Shown one piece after another: positions 1 through 10,347 of a stretch of DNA of 64,000 nt; positions within the stretch are counted from its first letter, which is position 1; every line of letters begins with the position of its first letter. Origin of the DNA: CAVZVW01 sp963778845 (GTDB lineage Bacteria; Actinomycetota; Actinomycetes; Actinomycetales; Kineosporiaceae); contig CAVZVW010000009.1 in assembly GCA_963778845.1 (NCBI GenBank), forward strand, positions 310,001 through 374,000, in the 5' to 3' direction. The notes beneath the pieces were generated by a model. The model had not been told where the DNA came from. It ran no database searches and saw nothing but the letters and a program-made list of their open reading frames with translations. The position numbers and the translations under genes were made by a program.

Positions 1-40
1 CGCGTCGGTGCGTAGCCCGACGCGGCAGGGAGGGTCCTCC

Positions 41-1045
<1,005 letters not shown>

Positions 1046-1142
1046 CCCATCGACTCGGGCCCGCACGCCTTACGGAGGCGACCAGCCCCTGCGGGGTGCC
1101 GGTCGCGTCCGGACGCGGCTCGACGCCCAGGAGGCCTCTCGG

Positions 1143-2333
1143 ATGAAGACGATCGACGACCTCGGGGACCTACGCGGCAAGCGCGTGCTCGTGCGCTCCG
1201 ACCTCAACGTGCCGCTGGACGGCACGACGATCACTGACGACGGCCGGATCCGCGCGTCGGTGCCGACCATCCGCAGACTCGTGGACGCCGGTGCGCGCGT
1301 CGTCGTCGTGGCGCACCTCGGCCGGCCCAAGGGTGCGCCGGAGGAGCGCTACTCGCTACGCCCGGTCGCGGCCCGCCTCGCCGAGCTGCTCGGCCGACCT
1401 GTGACATTCGCCACCGACACCGTGGGGGACGCCGCTCACGCGAGTGTTGCGGCCCTGGCCGACGGCGAGGTCGTCCTGCTGGAGAACCTGCGCTTCAACC
1501 CCGGCGAGACGAGCAAGGACGAGACCGAGCGGGGCGCCTTCGCCGACGCACTCGCCGCCATGGCCGACGTCTTCGTCTCCGACGGCTTCGGCGTCGTCCA
1601 CCGCAAGCAGGCGTCTGTCTACGACATCGCCGTGCGGCTGCCGCACGCGATGGGCGGCCTGGTGCTCGCCGAGGTGAAGGTGCTGCGCCGGCTCACCGAC
1701 AACCCCGAGCGGCCGTACGTGGTGGTGCTCGGCGGCTCCAAGGTGTCCGACAAGCTCGCCGTCATCGACAACCTGCTCGGCAAGGCCGACCGGCTACTCA
1801 TCGGCGGCGGCATGGTCTTCACGTTCCTTGCCGCGCAAGGCCTCGAGGTCGGCAAGAGCCTGCTCGAGGCCGACCAGATCGACGCCGTGAAGGGTTACCT
1901 GACCCGTGCTCGCGACACCGGCGTGGAAGTCGTGCTCCCGGTGGACGTGGTAGTCGCCGCGAGCTTCTCCGCCGACGCCGACCACGCCGTCGTCCGGTCC
2001 GACGCCATCCCCGCCGACCGCCTGGGCCTGGACATCGGCCCGCAGTCCTCTGCCCTCTTCGCGACCAGGCTCGCCGACGCCCGGACGGTGTTCTGGAACG
2101 GCCCGATGGGCGTGTTCGAGATGGAGCCGTACAGCCACGGCACGCGGGCGGTGGCGCAGGCGCTCACGCACGTCGACGGGCTCACCGTCGTCGGCGGAGG
2201 CGACTCCGCAGCCGCCGTGCGCACGCTCGGCTTCGACGAGACGGCCTTCGGACACATCTCGACCGGCGGCGGTGCGTCGCTGGAGTTCCTGGAGGGAAAG
2301 ACCCTCCCCGGGATCGCAGTCCTCGAGGACTGA
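1143..2333 (+). CDS. pgk: phosphoglycerate kinase
   Basis: This enzyme transfers the acyl phosphate of 1,3-bisphosphoglycerate to ADP, the first ATP-yielding step of lower glycolysis. The 396-residue length is normal. Visible family motifs are RSDLNVPLD (about 18-26), AHLGRPKG (about 58-65), GGSKVSDKL in the hinge region (about 190) and the nucleotide-binding glycine-rich GGGDSAAAV and STGGGASLEFL near the C-terminus. AGGAGG precedes the ATG at 1143. It lies 97 bases after gap and 18 bases before tpiA, so co-transcription with both is likely. Confidence 0.97.
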   Translation: MKTIDDLGDLRGKRVLVRSDLNVPLDGTTITDDGRIRASVPTIRRLVDAGARVVVVAHLGRPKGAPEERYSLRPVAARLAELLGRPVTFATDTVGDAAHASVAALADGEVVLLENLRFNPGETSKDETERGAFADALAAMADVFVSDGFGVVHRKQASVYDIAVRLPHAMGGLVLAEVKVLRRLTDNPERPYVVVLGGSKVSDKLAVIDNLLGKADRLLIGGGMVFTFLAAQGLEVGKSLLEADQIDAVKGYLTRARDTGVEVVLPVDVVVAASFSADADHAVVRSDAIPADRLGLDIGPQSSALFATRLADARTVFWNGPMGVFEMEPYSHGTRAVAQALTHVDGLTVVGGGDSAAAVRTLGFDETAFGHISTGGGASLEFLEGKTLPGIAVLED

Positions 2334-2351
2334 GGAAGGCCGTCGACGACC

Positions 2352-3152
2352 GTGGCTGACACCACCACCAGAACACCGCTCATGGCGGGCAACTGGAAGA
2401 TGAACCTCGACCACCAGCAGGGCACGCACCTGGTGCAGAAGCTCGCCTGGACGCTGGACGACGCGAAGCACGACTACGCCGGCGTGGAGGTGGCGGTCCT
2501 GCCGCCGTTCACCGACATCCGCTCGGTGCAGACCCTCGTGGACGGCGACAAGCTCTCGTTGCGCTACGGCGCCCAGGACCTGTCGGCCCACGACTCCGGC
2601 GCCTACACGGGGGAGACGTCCGGGGCGTTCCTCGCCAAGCTGGGCTGCACCTACGTCGTCGTAGGCCACAGTGAGCGGCGCGAGCTCCACGCCGAGGACG
2701 ACGCCGTCGTCAACGCGAAGGTGATGGCCGCCTACCGGCACGGGCTCACGCCGATCCTGTGCATCGGTGAGCGGCTGGATGTGCGCAAGGAGGGCCGGCA
2801 CATCGAGCACACCCTCGCCCAGCTGGACGGCGGGCTCGCCGGCGTCGGTGCCGACCATGCGGCTTCCGTGGTGATCGCCTACGAGCCCGTCTGGGCCATC
2901 GGAACCGGCGAGGTCGCCACGCCCGACGACGCCCAGGAGGCATGCGGCGCCATCCGGTCACGGCTGGCTCAGCTGTACGGCGGGGCCCTGGCCGCCGGCG
3001 TCCGCGTGCTCTACGGCGGCTCGGTCAAGGCCTCCAACGTCGCGGGGATCATGGCCAAGCCCGACGTGGACGGCGCACTGGTGGGCGGTGCGAGCATCGA
3101 CCCGACCGAGTTCGCCTCCATCGTGCGCTACCGCAGCCATATCACCGCCTGA
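2352..3152 (+). CDS. tpiA: triosephosphate isomerase
   Basis: This enzyme interconverts dihydroxyacetone phosphate and glyceraldehyde 3-phosphate. The 266-residue product has GNWKMN near residues 13-18 (substrate lysine), the electrophilic histidine in VVGHSERR near residue 107, the catalytic glutamate in YEPVWAIGTG near residue 177, and the phosphate-binding YGGSVK late in the chain. It starts with GTG at 2352, and GAGGAAGG within and after the pgk stop can act as ribosome-binding site. It is the third gene of the gap-pgk-tpiA run. Confidence 0.97.
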   Translation: MADTTTRTPLMAGNWKMNLDHQQGTHLVQKLAWTLDDAKHDYAGVEVAVLPPFTDIRSVQTLVDGDKLSLRYGAQDLSAHDSGAYTGETSGAFLAKLGCTYVVVGHSERRELHAEDDAVVNAKVMAAYRHGLTPILCIGERLDVRKEGRHIEHTLAQLDGGLAGVGADHAASVVIAYEPVWAIGTGEVATPDDAQEACGAIRSRLAQLYGGALAAGVRVLYGGSVKASNVAGIMAKPDVDGALVGGASIDPTEFASIVRYRSHITA

Positions 3153-3284
3153 GCGCCGGACGGGGACAAGCTGCATGGCGACGGCCGCACCCGGCGTGCA
3201 CCAGGAGGCCCCGTCGTCGCTTACCCTGTCAGGGGCATGGCACACCGCGCCCGGCCGAGGGCGCCCGAGGAGAACGAGACCACA

Positions 3285-3527
3285 GTGACCGCACTCCGGA
3301 TCACCTTGAACGTGTTGCTGGTGGCCACCAGCCTGATCCTGACGCTGCTCATCCTTCTGCACAAGGGCCGCGGCGGCGGGCTCTCGGACATGTTCGGCGG
3401 TGGGGGGTCGTCCAGTATCGGCTCCTCCGGCGTGGCCGAGCGCAACCTCAACCGCTTCACGGTCGCGGTCAGCCTCATCTGGACCGCTGTGATCATTCTG
3501 CTCGGTGTGCTCGAACGATTCCTCTAG
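3285..3527 (+). CDS. secG: preprotein translocase subunit SecG
   Basis: Small inner-membrane subunit that assists SecYE in protein export. The 80-residue product has two hydrophobic segments (about 4-26 and 55-76) separated by the glycine/serine-rich loop with LLHKGRGGGLSDMFGGG that marks the family. I prefer the GTG at 3285, preceded by GAGGAG at 3267-3272, over the in-frame ATG at 3237, which would add sixteen charged residues. A TACCCT -10-like box at 3222-3227 could give this gene its own promoter after tpiA. secG directly after tpiA is a common actinobacterial arrangement. Confidence 0.93.
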   Translation: MTALRITLNVLLVATSLILTLLILLHKGRGGGLSDMFGGGGSSSIGSSGVAERNLNRFTVAVSLIWTAVIILLGVLERFL

Positions 3528-3663
3528 GCTCGAACGACCCGCCACGTCCAAGCCGGCCCCGCGGACCGACGAGCCCGGGCGACGACTCACCCAGACCGCA
3601 GCGACACCGTTTCCAGCACAAGCCCTCTCTCACGAGACGGCGAACTCTTCAGGAGGACCTCTG

Positions 3664-4014
3664 GTGGCCAGTGGCAACGCGATTCGTGGCAGCCGGGTCG
3701 GCGCCGGGCCCATGGGCGAGGCCGAACGCGGCGACTCCGCCCCCAGGTTCCGCGTGTCCTACTGGTGTGCCAACGGGCACGAGACGAAGCCCAGCTTCTC
3801 CGAGGAGGCGGGGGTCTCACCGCCCGACTTCTGGGACTGCCCCCGATGCGGGTTCCCGGCCGGGCAGGACGAGGAGAACCCTCCGTCGCCGCCGCGCAAC
3901 GAGCCGTACAAGACGCACCTGGCTTACGTGAAGGAGCGGCGCAGCGACGCCGACGGCGAAGCCATCCTCGAGGAGGCCCTCGAGGCGCTCCGGGCACGGC
4001 GGATCATCCGGTGA
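3664..4014 (+). CDS. rbpA: RNA polymerase-binding protein RbpA
   Basis: Actinobacteria-specific factor that binds the sigma-A/RNA polymerase holoenzyme and stabilises open promoter complexes. The 116-residue product has the expected layout: a basic N-terminal tail, a zinc-ribbon-like core with C35, H39, C59 and C62 (YWCANGHE and DCPRCG), and the C-terminal sigma-interacting helix ending EALEALRARR. GTG at 3664 follows AGGAGG at 3651-3656. The gene is convergent with the pentose phosphate operon and separated from it by paired hairpins. I do not see a SigR-type promoter upstream. Confidence 0.95.
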   Translation: MASGNAIRGSRVGAGPMGEAERGDSAPRFRVSYWCANGHETKPSFSEEAGVSPPDFWDCPRCGFPAGQDEENPPSPPRNEPYKTHLAYVKERRSDADGEAILEEALEALRARRIIR

Positions 4015-4020
4015 GGCGTA

Positions 4021-4060
4021 CCCCGCCCTGAGCGGGGAGGACTCCGGGTTCTCCCGGGGT
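4021..4060. terminator. tandem hairpins between convergent rbpA and pgl
   Basis: Two stem-loops lie back to back: CCCCGC-CCTGA-GCGGGG (4021-4037) and CCGGG-TTCT-CCCGG (4044-4057), the second abutting the pgl stop codon. They sit between genes that converge, so they probably end transcription from both sides. There is no U-tract, as is usual in high-GC actinomycetes. Confidence 0.6.
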
Positions 4061-4845
4061 CAGGGGGACGCAAGCCGCACGAGTGCCGCCGGCACGTCAG
4101 CCGCGGCTGTGCGGTCCACCAGCCACAGCGTCCTGCGCCGGCCCCGCGGGCCGGCCGCCGGCACCGCCATCGCGCCGGCCGAGGTCAGTGCCAGGTGCAC
4201 AGGCCCGGCCTTCGCGGCGCCGGCCGCGAGGAACCAGACCTCCTGCGCCCGGCTGAGGCTCGACATCGTCAGCGAGATCCTGGTGGGCGGGGGCTTCGGC
4301 GCCCGGCGCACCCCGACGACGGCGAGGTCGTCCTCGTAGAGCGCGGGGTGGCCGGGGAACAGCGACGCCACATGACCGTCCGACCCCACGCCGAGGAGCA
4401 GCACGTCGAAGGCGGGCACGGGTCCGTGGTCCGGAGTTCTCGTCGCCGCCAGCAGGTCCTCGGCGTAGGCGCGAGCGGCTGCGTCGACGTCCTCGCCGTA
4501 CCGCCCGCCCGAGGCAGGCATCGGGTGCACCCGCGCCGGGTCGACCGGAATGCGGTCGAGCAGCGCGCCGCGCGCCTGTGTCTCGTTGCGGTCGGGGTGC
4601 CCGTCGGGCAGGAAGCGCTCGTCCCCCCACCACACGTCGACAGCTGCCCAGTCGACGCCGTCACGGGCCGGGCTGGCGGCCAACGCGGCAAGCACGGCCG
4701 TCCCGACCCCGCCGCCGGTGAGGACGACGTGGGCATGCCCCTGGGCCGCCTGCGCCTCCACGAGAAGCGTCGCGAGCCGGGCCGCGGCAGCGCCGGCCAG
4801 GAGGGTCTCGTCCGCGTGGACGACGACCGTCGGCGCGGTGCTCAC
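4060..4845 (-). CDS. pgl: 6-phosphogluconolactonase
   Basis: Hydrolyses 6-phosphogluconolactone to 6-phosphogluconate in the oxidative pentose phosphate pathway. The 261-residue product carries the family signatures LTGGGVG (about 43), the VWWGDERFLP block (about 71-80) and LLGVGSDGHVASLFPG (about 150). It starts at GTG 4845, whose bases overlap the opcA stop as GTGA, so translation is probably coupled. It is the last gene of the tkt-tal-pgi-zwf-opcA-pgl operon. Confidence 0.94.
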   Translation of the reverse strand: MSTAPTVVVHADETLLAGAAAARLATLLVEAQAAQGHAHVVLTGGGVGTAVLAALAASPARDGVDWAAVDVWWGDERFLPDGHPDRNETQARGALLDRIPVDPARVHPMPASGGRYGEDVDAAARAYAEDLLAATRTPDHGPVPAFDVLLLGVGSDGHVASLFPGHPALYEDDLAVVGVRRAPKPPPTRISLTMSSLSRAQEVWFLAAGAAKAGPVHLALTSAGAMAVPAAGPRGRRRTLWLVDRTAAADVPAALVRLASP

Positions 4846-5882
4846 GAGACCGCGTTCGCGTCGGGCCCTCGCCTGCGCCCCGGCGCGCCGCTGCCGGTCG
4901 GGGCGCGGGTGCCGGTCGGGGCGCGGGAGCCGGCGGCGGCCGAAGGGCTGGAGCTCCCCCCGACCGTGTGGCCGAGCATGGCGAGGCCCTTGGTGAGGAC
5001 GTCGCCGAACACGTCGTCGGGGTCCAGGCGGCGCAGCTCCTCGCTCAGGCAGTCCCGGTCGGGGCGAGGCGGCAGGGCGATGCGGCGGGCGGGCTGTCCG
5101 GGCAGGGTGAGCGTGGCCACACTGCGGTCGGGGCGCACCAGCGACACCGGGCCGGACGCCCGGTCGAGCACCACGCCCACCAGGCCGCTGCCCGTGCTGG
5201 TCCGCGTCCGCCGGACCGGGCATCGCAGTGACAACGCCAACCAGGCGGCCAGCAGGTCGGTGCTGGGGCTCTCCGGGGCGCCGGACACGACCGCGCTGGT
5301 GACCGGCTCGTAGGGCGGCTCGTCCAGCGCGGCGGCCAGCAGGGCGCGCCACAGCGTCGTGCGCGTCCAGGCGAGGTCGGTGTCGCCGGGGACGTGCCGC
5401 GCGGCTCGCTGGAGAAGCGACTTCAGAGGCGATCGCGCCTGCGTGGAGTCCGTGATGCGGCGCTGTGCCATGTGCCCGATGGCGTCCTCGGACGATGAGT
5501 CCGGCGGGGTGCAGGGCCACCAGGCGACCACCGGTGCGTCGGGCAGGAGGAGGGGCACGACGACGCTGTCCCCGTGCTCGGACAGCGGCCCGTACAGGCG
5601 CAGCACGATCACCTCGCTGGCACCGGCGTCACCGCCGACGCGGATCTGCCCGTCCAGTCGCGAGGCGCCGCGACGGTTCCCGCGGACCACGGTCAGGACG
5701 CGGCAGGGGTGCTCGCGGCTGGCGTCGTTCGCCGCACCGATCGCCTGCTCGGCCAGGCCGTCCTCGGTCTGGATCACCAGCGTCATGACCCTCCCGAGGG
5801 CGATGGCGCCGCCGCTCTCGCGCAGGTCGATCAGCTTGCGGTTGATCGCCGAGGTGGTGGTCTCCGGCAGGTCGATGATCAT
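4842..5882 (-). CDS. opcA: glucose-6-phosphate dehydrogenase assembly protein OpcA
   Basis: OpcA is needed for full activity or assembly of glucose-6-phosphate dehydrogenase in cyanobacteria and actinobacteria. The 346-residue product begins MIIDLPETTTSAINRKL, a typical opening, and contains the conserved VAWWPCTPPD segment near residue 120. The C-terminal 30 or so residues are a low-complexity run of Ala, Gly, Pro, Thr and Arg (APTGTRAPTGSGAPG) that looks like recent expansion. ATGA overlaps with zwf upstream and GTGA with pgl downstream. Confidence 0.92.
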   Translation of the reverse strand: MIIDLPETTTSAINRKLIDLRESGGAIALGRVMTLVIQTEDGLAEQAIGAANDASREHPCRVLTVVRGNRRGASRLDGQIRVGGDAGASEVIVLRLYGPLSEHGDSVVVPLLLPDAPVVAWWPCTPPDSSSEDAIGHMAQRRITDSTQARSPLKSLLQRAARHVPGDTDLAWTRTTLWRALLAAALDEPPYEPVTSAVVSGAPESPSTDLLAAWLALSLRCPVRRTRTSTGSGLVGVVLDRASGPVSLVRPDRSVATLTLPGQPARRIALPPRPDRDCLSEELRRLDPDDVFGDVLTKGLAMLGHTVGGSSSPSAAAGSRAPTGTRAPTGSGAPGRRRGPDANAVS

Positions 5883-7420
5883 GGTCGCCTCCAGGCCCGG
5901 CCGTCACGGGCCATCATCGCCTCCGCCGAGTCTGGCCCCCACGTGCCCGAGGGGTAGGGGCCGGGTTGGCCCTTCGAGGCCCAGAACTGCGTGATCGGGT
6001 CGAGGATCCGCCACGACAGCTCGACCTCCTCGTGCCGCGGGAACAACGGCGGGTCGCCCAGCAGCACGTCGAGGATCAAGCGCTCGTAGGCCTCCGGGCT
6101 GGACTCGGTGAACGAGTGGCCGTAGCCGAAGTCCATGGTGACGTCGCGCACCTCCATGGCCGTTCCCGGCACCTTCGAGCCGAAGCGGATCGTCACGCCC
6201 TCGTCGGGCTGCACCCGGATGACGATCGCGTTCTGCCCGAGCTCCTCGGTCGCCGTCTTCTCGAACGGCAGATGGGGCGCGCGCTTGAAGACCACGGCGA
6301 TCTCGGTGACGCGGCGTCCGAGGCGCTTGCCGGTGCGCAGGTAGAAGGGGACGCCGGCCCAGCGTCGCGTGTCGATGTCGAGCCTCACCGCGGCGAAGGT
6401 CTCCGTGGCCGACGTCGCGGGGATGCCCTCCTCCTCGAGGTAGCCGATGACCTTCTGACCGCCCTGCCAGCCGGCGGCGTACTGCCCGCGGGCGGTGTGC
6501 CGGGCCAGGTCCTTGGGCAGCCGCACCGCCGAGAGCACCTTCTCCTTCTCCGCCCGCAGGTCGCCTGCATCGAACGACACCGGCTCCTCCATCGCCGTCA
6601 GCGCGAGAAGCTGCAGCAGGTGGTTCTGGATGACGTCGCGGGCCGCGCCGATCCCGTCGTAGTAGCCCGCCCGGCCGCCGATGCCGATGTCCTCGGCCAT
6701 CGTGATCTGCACGTGGTCGACGTAGTTGGCCGTCCAGATCGGCTCGAACATCTGGTTCGCGAAGCGCATCGCGAGCAGGTTCTGCACCGTCTCCTTGCCG
6801 AGGTAGTGGTCGATGCGGAACACGGAGTCCGCGGGGAAGACCGACTCCACGACCTCGTTGAGCTCGCGGGCGGAGCGCAGGTCGTGACCGAACGGCTTCT
6901 CGATGACCACGCGCCGCCACCGGTCGCCGTCCTGCTCGGACAGCCCCGACCTCGCCAGCTGCTTGGTCACCACGGGGAAGAGCTTCGGCGGGATCGAGAG
7001 GTAGAAGGCGTGGTTGCCGCCGGTCCCGCGCTCGCGGTCGAGCCCCTCGACGGTCTCGGCGAGGGCGTCGAAGGCCGCGTCGTCGGAGAACTCTCCGGGC
7101 ACGAACCGGATCCCCTCGGCGAGGGTGCGCCAGACGGCCTCGCGGAACGGCGTCCGCGCGTGCTCGCGGACGGCCTCGTAGACGACCTGGCTGAAGTCCT
7201 CGTGGGCCCAGTCCCGGCGCGCGAAGCCCACGAGGGAGAAGCCGGGCGGAAGCAGACCGCGCTGCGACAGGTCGTAGATCGCGGGCATGAGCTTCTTGCG
7301 GGCGAGGTCGCCCGTCACCCCGAACAGCACCATGCCGCAGGACCCCGCGATGCGTGGCAGCCGCTTGTCGCGGGGGTCGCGCAACGGGTTGAGGCCGCGC
7401 GCGACCCGAGCCGGGGTCAC
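5879..7420 (-). CDS. zwf: glucose-6-phosphate 1-dehydrogenase
   Basis: Oxidises glucose 6-phosphate to the lactone and makes NADPH. The 513-residue product has the nucleotide-binding motif GVTGDLARKKL near residue 34 and the substrate/catalytic motif RIDHYLGKE near residue 205, followed by the conserved AMRFANQMFEP. It starts at GTG 7420 in a GTGA overlap with the pgi stop and ends in an ATGA overlap with opcA. Length and motif order are normal for the family. Confidence 0.97.
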   Translation of the reverse strand: MTPARVARGLNPLRDPRDKRLPRIAGSCGMVLFGVTGDLARKKLMPAIYDLSQRGLLPPGFSLVGFARRDWAHEDFSQVVYEAVREHARTPFREAVWRTLAEGIRFVPGEFSDDAAFDALAETVEGLDRERGTGGNHAFYLSIPPKLFPVVTKQLARSGLSEQDGDRWRRVVIEKPFGHDLRSARELNEVVESVFPADSVFRIDHYLGKETVQNLLAMRFANQMFEPIWTANYVDHVQITMAEDIGIGGRAGYYDGIGAARDVIQNHLLQLLALTAMEEPVSFDAGDLRAEKEKVLSAVRLPKDLARHTARGQYAAGWQGGQKVIGYLEEEGIPATSATETFAAVRLDIDTRRWAGVPFYLRTGKRLGRRVTEIAVVFKRAPHLPFEKTATEELGQNAIVIRVQPDEGVTIRFGSKVPGTAMEVRDVTMDFGYGHSFTESSPEAYERLILDVLLGDPPLFPRHEEVELSWRILDPITQFWASKGQPGPYPSGTWGPDSAEAMMARDGRAWRRP

Positions 7421-9162
7421 CGCCCACCCCCGGCCCGGCGGGTCAGCGCCTGCACGACGCGGGCGAGCCCGGTGTCGTGCTCGGTCAGGTGCAGCCGCAG
7501 CACCGGCCGGCCGTGGGCCTGCAGCACCTGCGCGTCACCGGCCGCCTGCGCCGCGATGAGCTGGCCGAAGGTGAACGGCCGACCCGGGACGGCCAGGTCC
7601 GCGGCCGGCTGCGCCGTCACCTGCAGGTAGACCCCGACGGCCGGGCCGCCCTTGTGGAACTGGCCCGTGGAGTGCAGGAAGCGCGGCCCCCACCCGAACG
7701 TCACCGGATGCTCGCAGAACCGGGCGAGCGCGTCACGCACGCCGGCGAGGGCAGCATCCTGCTCGCGGTCGAGGTAGGCCATCACCGCGACATAGCCACC
7801 CCGCGCCAACCGCGCGAGCAGGGCGTCCACAGCCGCGTCGAGGCGGCGCCCGCCGGCGGGCAGGTCGGCCAGCAGGCCCGCGGTGCCCCGCACCTCGACC
7901 GGACCGTCGACGAGGTCGGCCGGCTCCGGCTCGGGGCGCGCGTCCAGCATGCCCCGGGCGGCCACCTTGGCGCTCTCCACGTCCGGCTGGTCGAAGGGGT
8001 TGATCCCGAGGATGCGCCCGGCGACGGCGGTGGCGTACTGCCACAGCAGGAGCTGGGCGCCGAGCGCGCCGGCCACCGTGACGCCACCGGGCTCGGCCGG
8101 CACGTCGGGTGCGGTGTCGCCGGCGTGCTTGGCCTGCGAGCCCCCCGCGCCCGAGGCGGCGTCGTCGTCCTCGTCGGTGGTCCCCACGAGGCGCACGACG
8201 AGCACGTCGTCGGCGGGGTGGGCGACCTCGGGTGCGTCCGGGCCTGCGACCACGACCGGCAGCAGGCCCGTGGAACCCTTCCCCGTCGACTCGGCGATGA
8301 GCTGCTCGGCCCAGTCGGCGAAGCCGGTGATGCCCGAGCCCTCGTCGACGAACGCGAGCTTGTCCCGTAGCGGGGACGTCCCCGCGACCGCCGCCGCGAG
8401 CACCAGCGCCGGGTTGCCGTCGGCGTCCTCGGCGAGCAGGTCCGCGACGGCGTCGGCCTCGTCGAGCAACGCAGCCACGTCGACCCCGGCCAGGCCGGAG
8501 GGCACGAGCCCGAAGGCCGTGAGCGCGGAGAAGCGCCCGCCCACCGTCGGGTCGGCCCGGAACACCGCCCGGTAGCCCGCTGCCAGTGACGCCTCCTCCA
8601 GCGGCGAGCCCGGGTCCGTGACGACGACGATGCGCCTGTTCGCCGGGATCCCGGCCGCCTCGAACGCCGCCTCGAAGGCACGGCGCTGGCTGTCGGTCTC
8701 CACCGTGGACCCGGACTTGCTGGCGACGACGACCACAGTGCGATCGAGGTCCACCAGCGCGGCGCGCACCTGCCCGGGGTCGGTGCCGTCGAGCACCACC
8801 AGAGGCACGCCGGCCGTCCGGGTGATCACCTCCGGGGCCAGTGACGAACCGCCCATCCCGCACAGCACGACCCTGGTCACGCCCTCAGCGGCGAGCTCCT
8901 CGCGCAACGCCTCGATCCGGCCCACCAGGGGCCGCGAGGTGCTGACGGCGTCCACCCAGCCCAGCCGCACCGAGGCCTCCGCCCGCGCCTGCGGCCCCCA
9001 CAGGTCGGCGTCGCGGGCCGCGATGCCCGACGCAACCGCGTCGGCGACCAGCGCAGGCACGTGCGTGGCGACCGCGGCGGCGGCCACCCCGGACGCGGTC
9101 ACCTCGAGCACGGCCGAGGACCTCTCCCCGGCCCAGGCGACGAGCCACTCGGGCGTGCTCAT
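7417..9162 (-). CDS. pgi: glucose-6-phosphate isomerase
   Basis: Interconverts glucose 6-phosphate and fructose 6-phosphate, linking glycolysis to the pentose phosphate genes around it. The 581-residue product carries the two sugar-isomerase phosphate-binding blocks, GMGGSSLAPEV (about residue 102) and ASKSGSTVET (about 145), and VGGRFSALTAFG further on. It belongs to the divergent long actinobacterial form found inside the tkt-tal-zwf cluster rather than the classical E. coli-like enzyme. ATG 9162 lies in an ATGA overlap with the tal stop. Confidence 0.9.
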   Translation of the reverse strand: MSTPEWLVAWAGERSSAVLEVTASGVAAAAVATHVPALVADAVASGIAARDADLWGPQARAEASVRLGWVDAVSTSRPLVGRIEALREELAAEGVTRVVLCGMGGSSLAPEVITRTAGVPLVVLDGTDPGQVRAALVDLDRTVVVVASKSGSTVETDSQRRAFEAAFEAAGIPANRRIVVVTDPGSPLEEASLAAGYRAVFRADPTVGGRFSALTAFGLVPSGLAGVDVAALLDEADAVADLLAEDADGNPALVLAAAVAGTSPLRDKLAFVDEGSGITGFADWAEQLIAESTGKGSTGLLPVVVAGPDAPEVAHPADDVLVVRLVGTTDEDDDAASGAGGSQAKHAGDTAPDVPAEPGGVTVAGALGAQLLLWQYATAVAGRILGINPFDQPDVESAKVAARGMLDARPEPEPADLVDGPVEVRGTAGLLADLPAGGRRLDAAVDALLARLARGGYVAVMAYLDREQDAALAGVRDALARFCEHPVTFGWGPRFLHSTGQFHKGGPAVGVYLQVTAQPAADLAVPGRPFTFGQLIAAQAAGDAQVLQAHGRPVLRLHLTEHDTGLARVVQALTRRAGGGR

Positions 9163-10295
9163 CGCCCGGCCTCCTCGTCGGAGTCCGCCGCCGCCGTGCG
9201 GGCCAGCTCGTCGGACACCGTGGCGAGCAGCTCGGCCCAGCTCTTGTCGAACTTCGCAACGCCCTCGCGCTCGAGCAGCGCGGTCACCTCTCCGTAGCCG
9301 ATGCCCAGGCCCTCTAGGGCGTCGAGCACGCCGGCGGCGTCGTCGTAGCGGCCGCGGACCGTGTCGCCGAGAATCTCACCGTGCTCGGCGACCGCGTCGA
9401 GGGTGGCGTGCGGCATCGTGTTCACCGTTCCCGGCGCGACCAGCTCGGTCACGTACATCGTGTCCGGGTAGCGCGCGTCCTTGACCCCCGTCGAGGCCCA
9501 CAACGGGCGCTGCGGGCGCGCGCCGGCGTCCGCGAGCACCTGCCAACGCTGTGTCGAGAACACCTCCTCGTAGGCCTGGTAGGCCAGCCGGGCGTTGGCG
9601 ACGGCCGCCTTCCCGCGCAGCGCCTCGGCGGCGTCGGTGGCCAGCGCGACGAGCCTCTTGTCAACCTCCGAGTCGACGCGTGAGACGAAGAACGAGGCGA
9701 CCGAGGCGATCCTCGACAGGTCGCGCCCGGCGACCCGGGCCAGCTCCAGGCCCGAGAGGTAGGCGTTCATGACGGCGCGGTAGCGGTCCAGGCTGAAGAT
9801 CAGCGTGACGTTGACGCTGATGCCGTCGGCCAGGGCCGACGTGATGGACGGCAGCCCCTCGACGGTTGCCGGGATCTTGATCATCGCGTTGGGCCGGTCG
9901 ACGGTGGCCCACAACCGGGTCGCCGCGGCTGTCGTCGCCTCGGTGTTGTGCGCCAGCCGCGGGTCCACCTCGATGGATACGCGCCCGTCGAGCCCCCCGG
10001 TCGCAGCGTAGACGGGGGCGAGGACGTCGCAGGCGCTGCGCACGTCGTCGGTCGTGATCTCGAAGACGGCGGTGTCGATGTCGGCGCCGCGGGTGACCAG
10101 GCTCTCGACCTGGGCGGCGTAACGGTCCCCCTTGGCCAGCGCCCCCGCGAAGATGGTCGGGTTCGTCGTGACCCCGACGACGTGGCGGTGCTCCACGAGG
10201 GCGGCGAGGTCGCCGCTCTCGATCAGGTCGCGCGACAGGTCGTCGAGCCAGACGGACACCCCCTGGTCGGCCAGGTGGGCCAGAGCGTCGGTCAT
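9159..10295 (-). CDS. tal: transaldolase
   Basis: Transfers a dihydroxyacetone unit between sedoheptulose 7-phosphate and glyceraldehyde 3-phosphate in the non-oxidative pentose phosphate pathway. The 378-residue product has TTNPTIF (about 45) and the Schiff-base lysine in MIKIPATVEG near residue 139, followed by VNVTLIFS. I start it at ATG 10295, which has GAGGAGCC upstream; the frame stays open farther upstream but those residues are not conserved. It lies 52 bases after tkt. Confidence 0.96.
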   Translation of the reverse strand: MTDALAHLADQGVSVWLDDLSRDLIESGDLAALVEHRHVVGVTTNPTIFAGALAKGDRYAAQVESLVTRGADIDTAVFEITTDDVRSACDVLAPVYAATGGLDGRVSIEVDPRLAHNTEATTAAATRLWATVDRPNAMIKIPATVEGLPSITSALADGISVNVTLIFSLDRYRAVMNAYLSGLELARVAGRDLSRIASVASFFVSRVDSEVDKRLVALATDAAEALRGKAAVANARLAYQAYEEVFSTQRWQVLADAGARPQRPLWASTGVKDARYPDTMYVTELVAPGTVNTMPHATLDAVAEHGEILGDTVRGRYDDAAGVLDALEGLGIGYGEVTALLEREGVAKFDKSWAELLATVSDELARTAAADSDEEAGR

Positions 10296-10347
10296 CGGAA
10301 GGCTCCTCGCTGGACTCGTTGGTGGGCTGAGCCTGGGGCTGACCAGG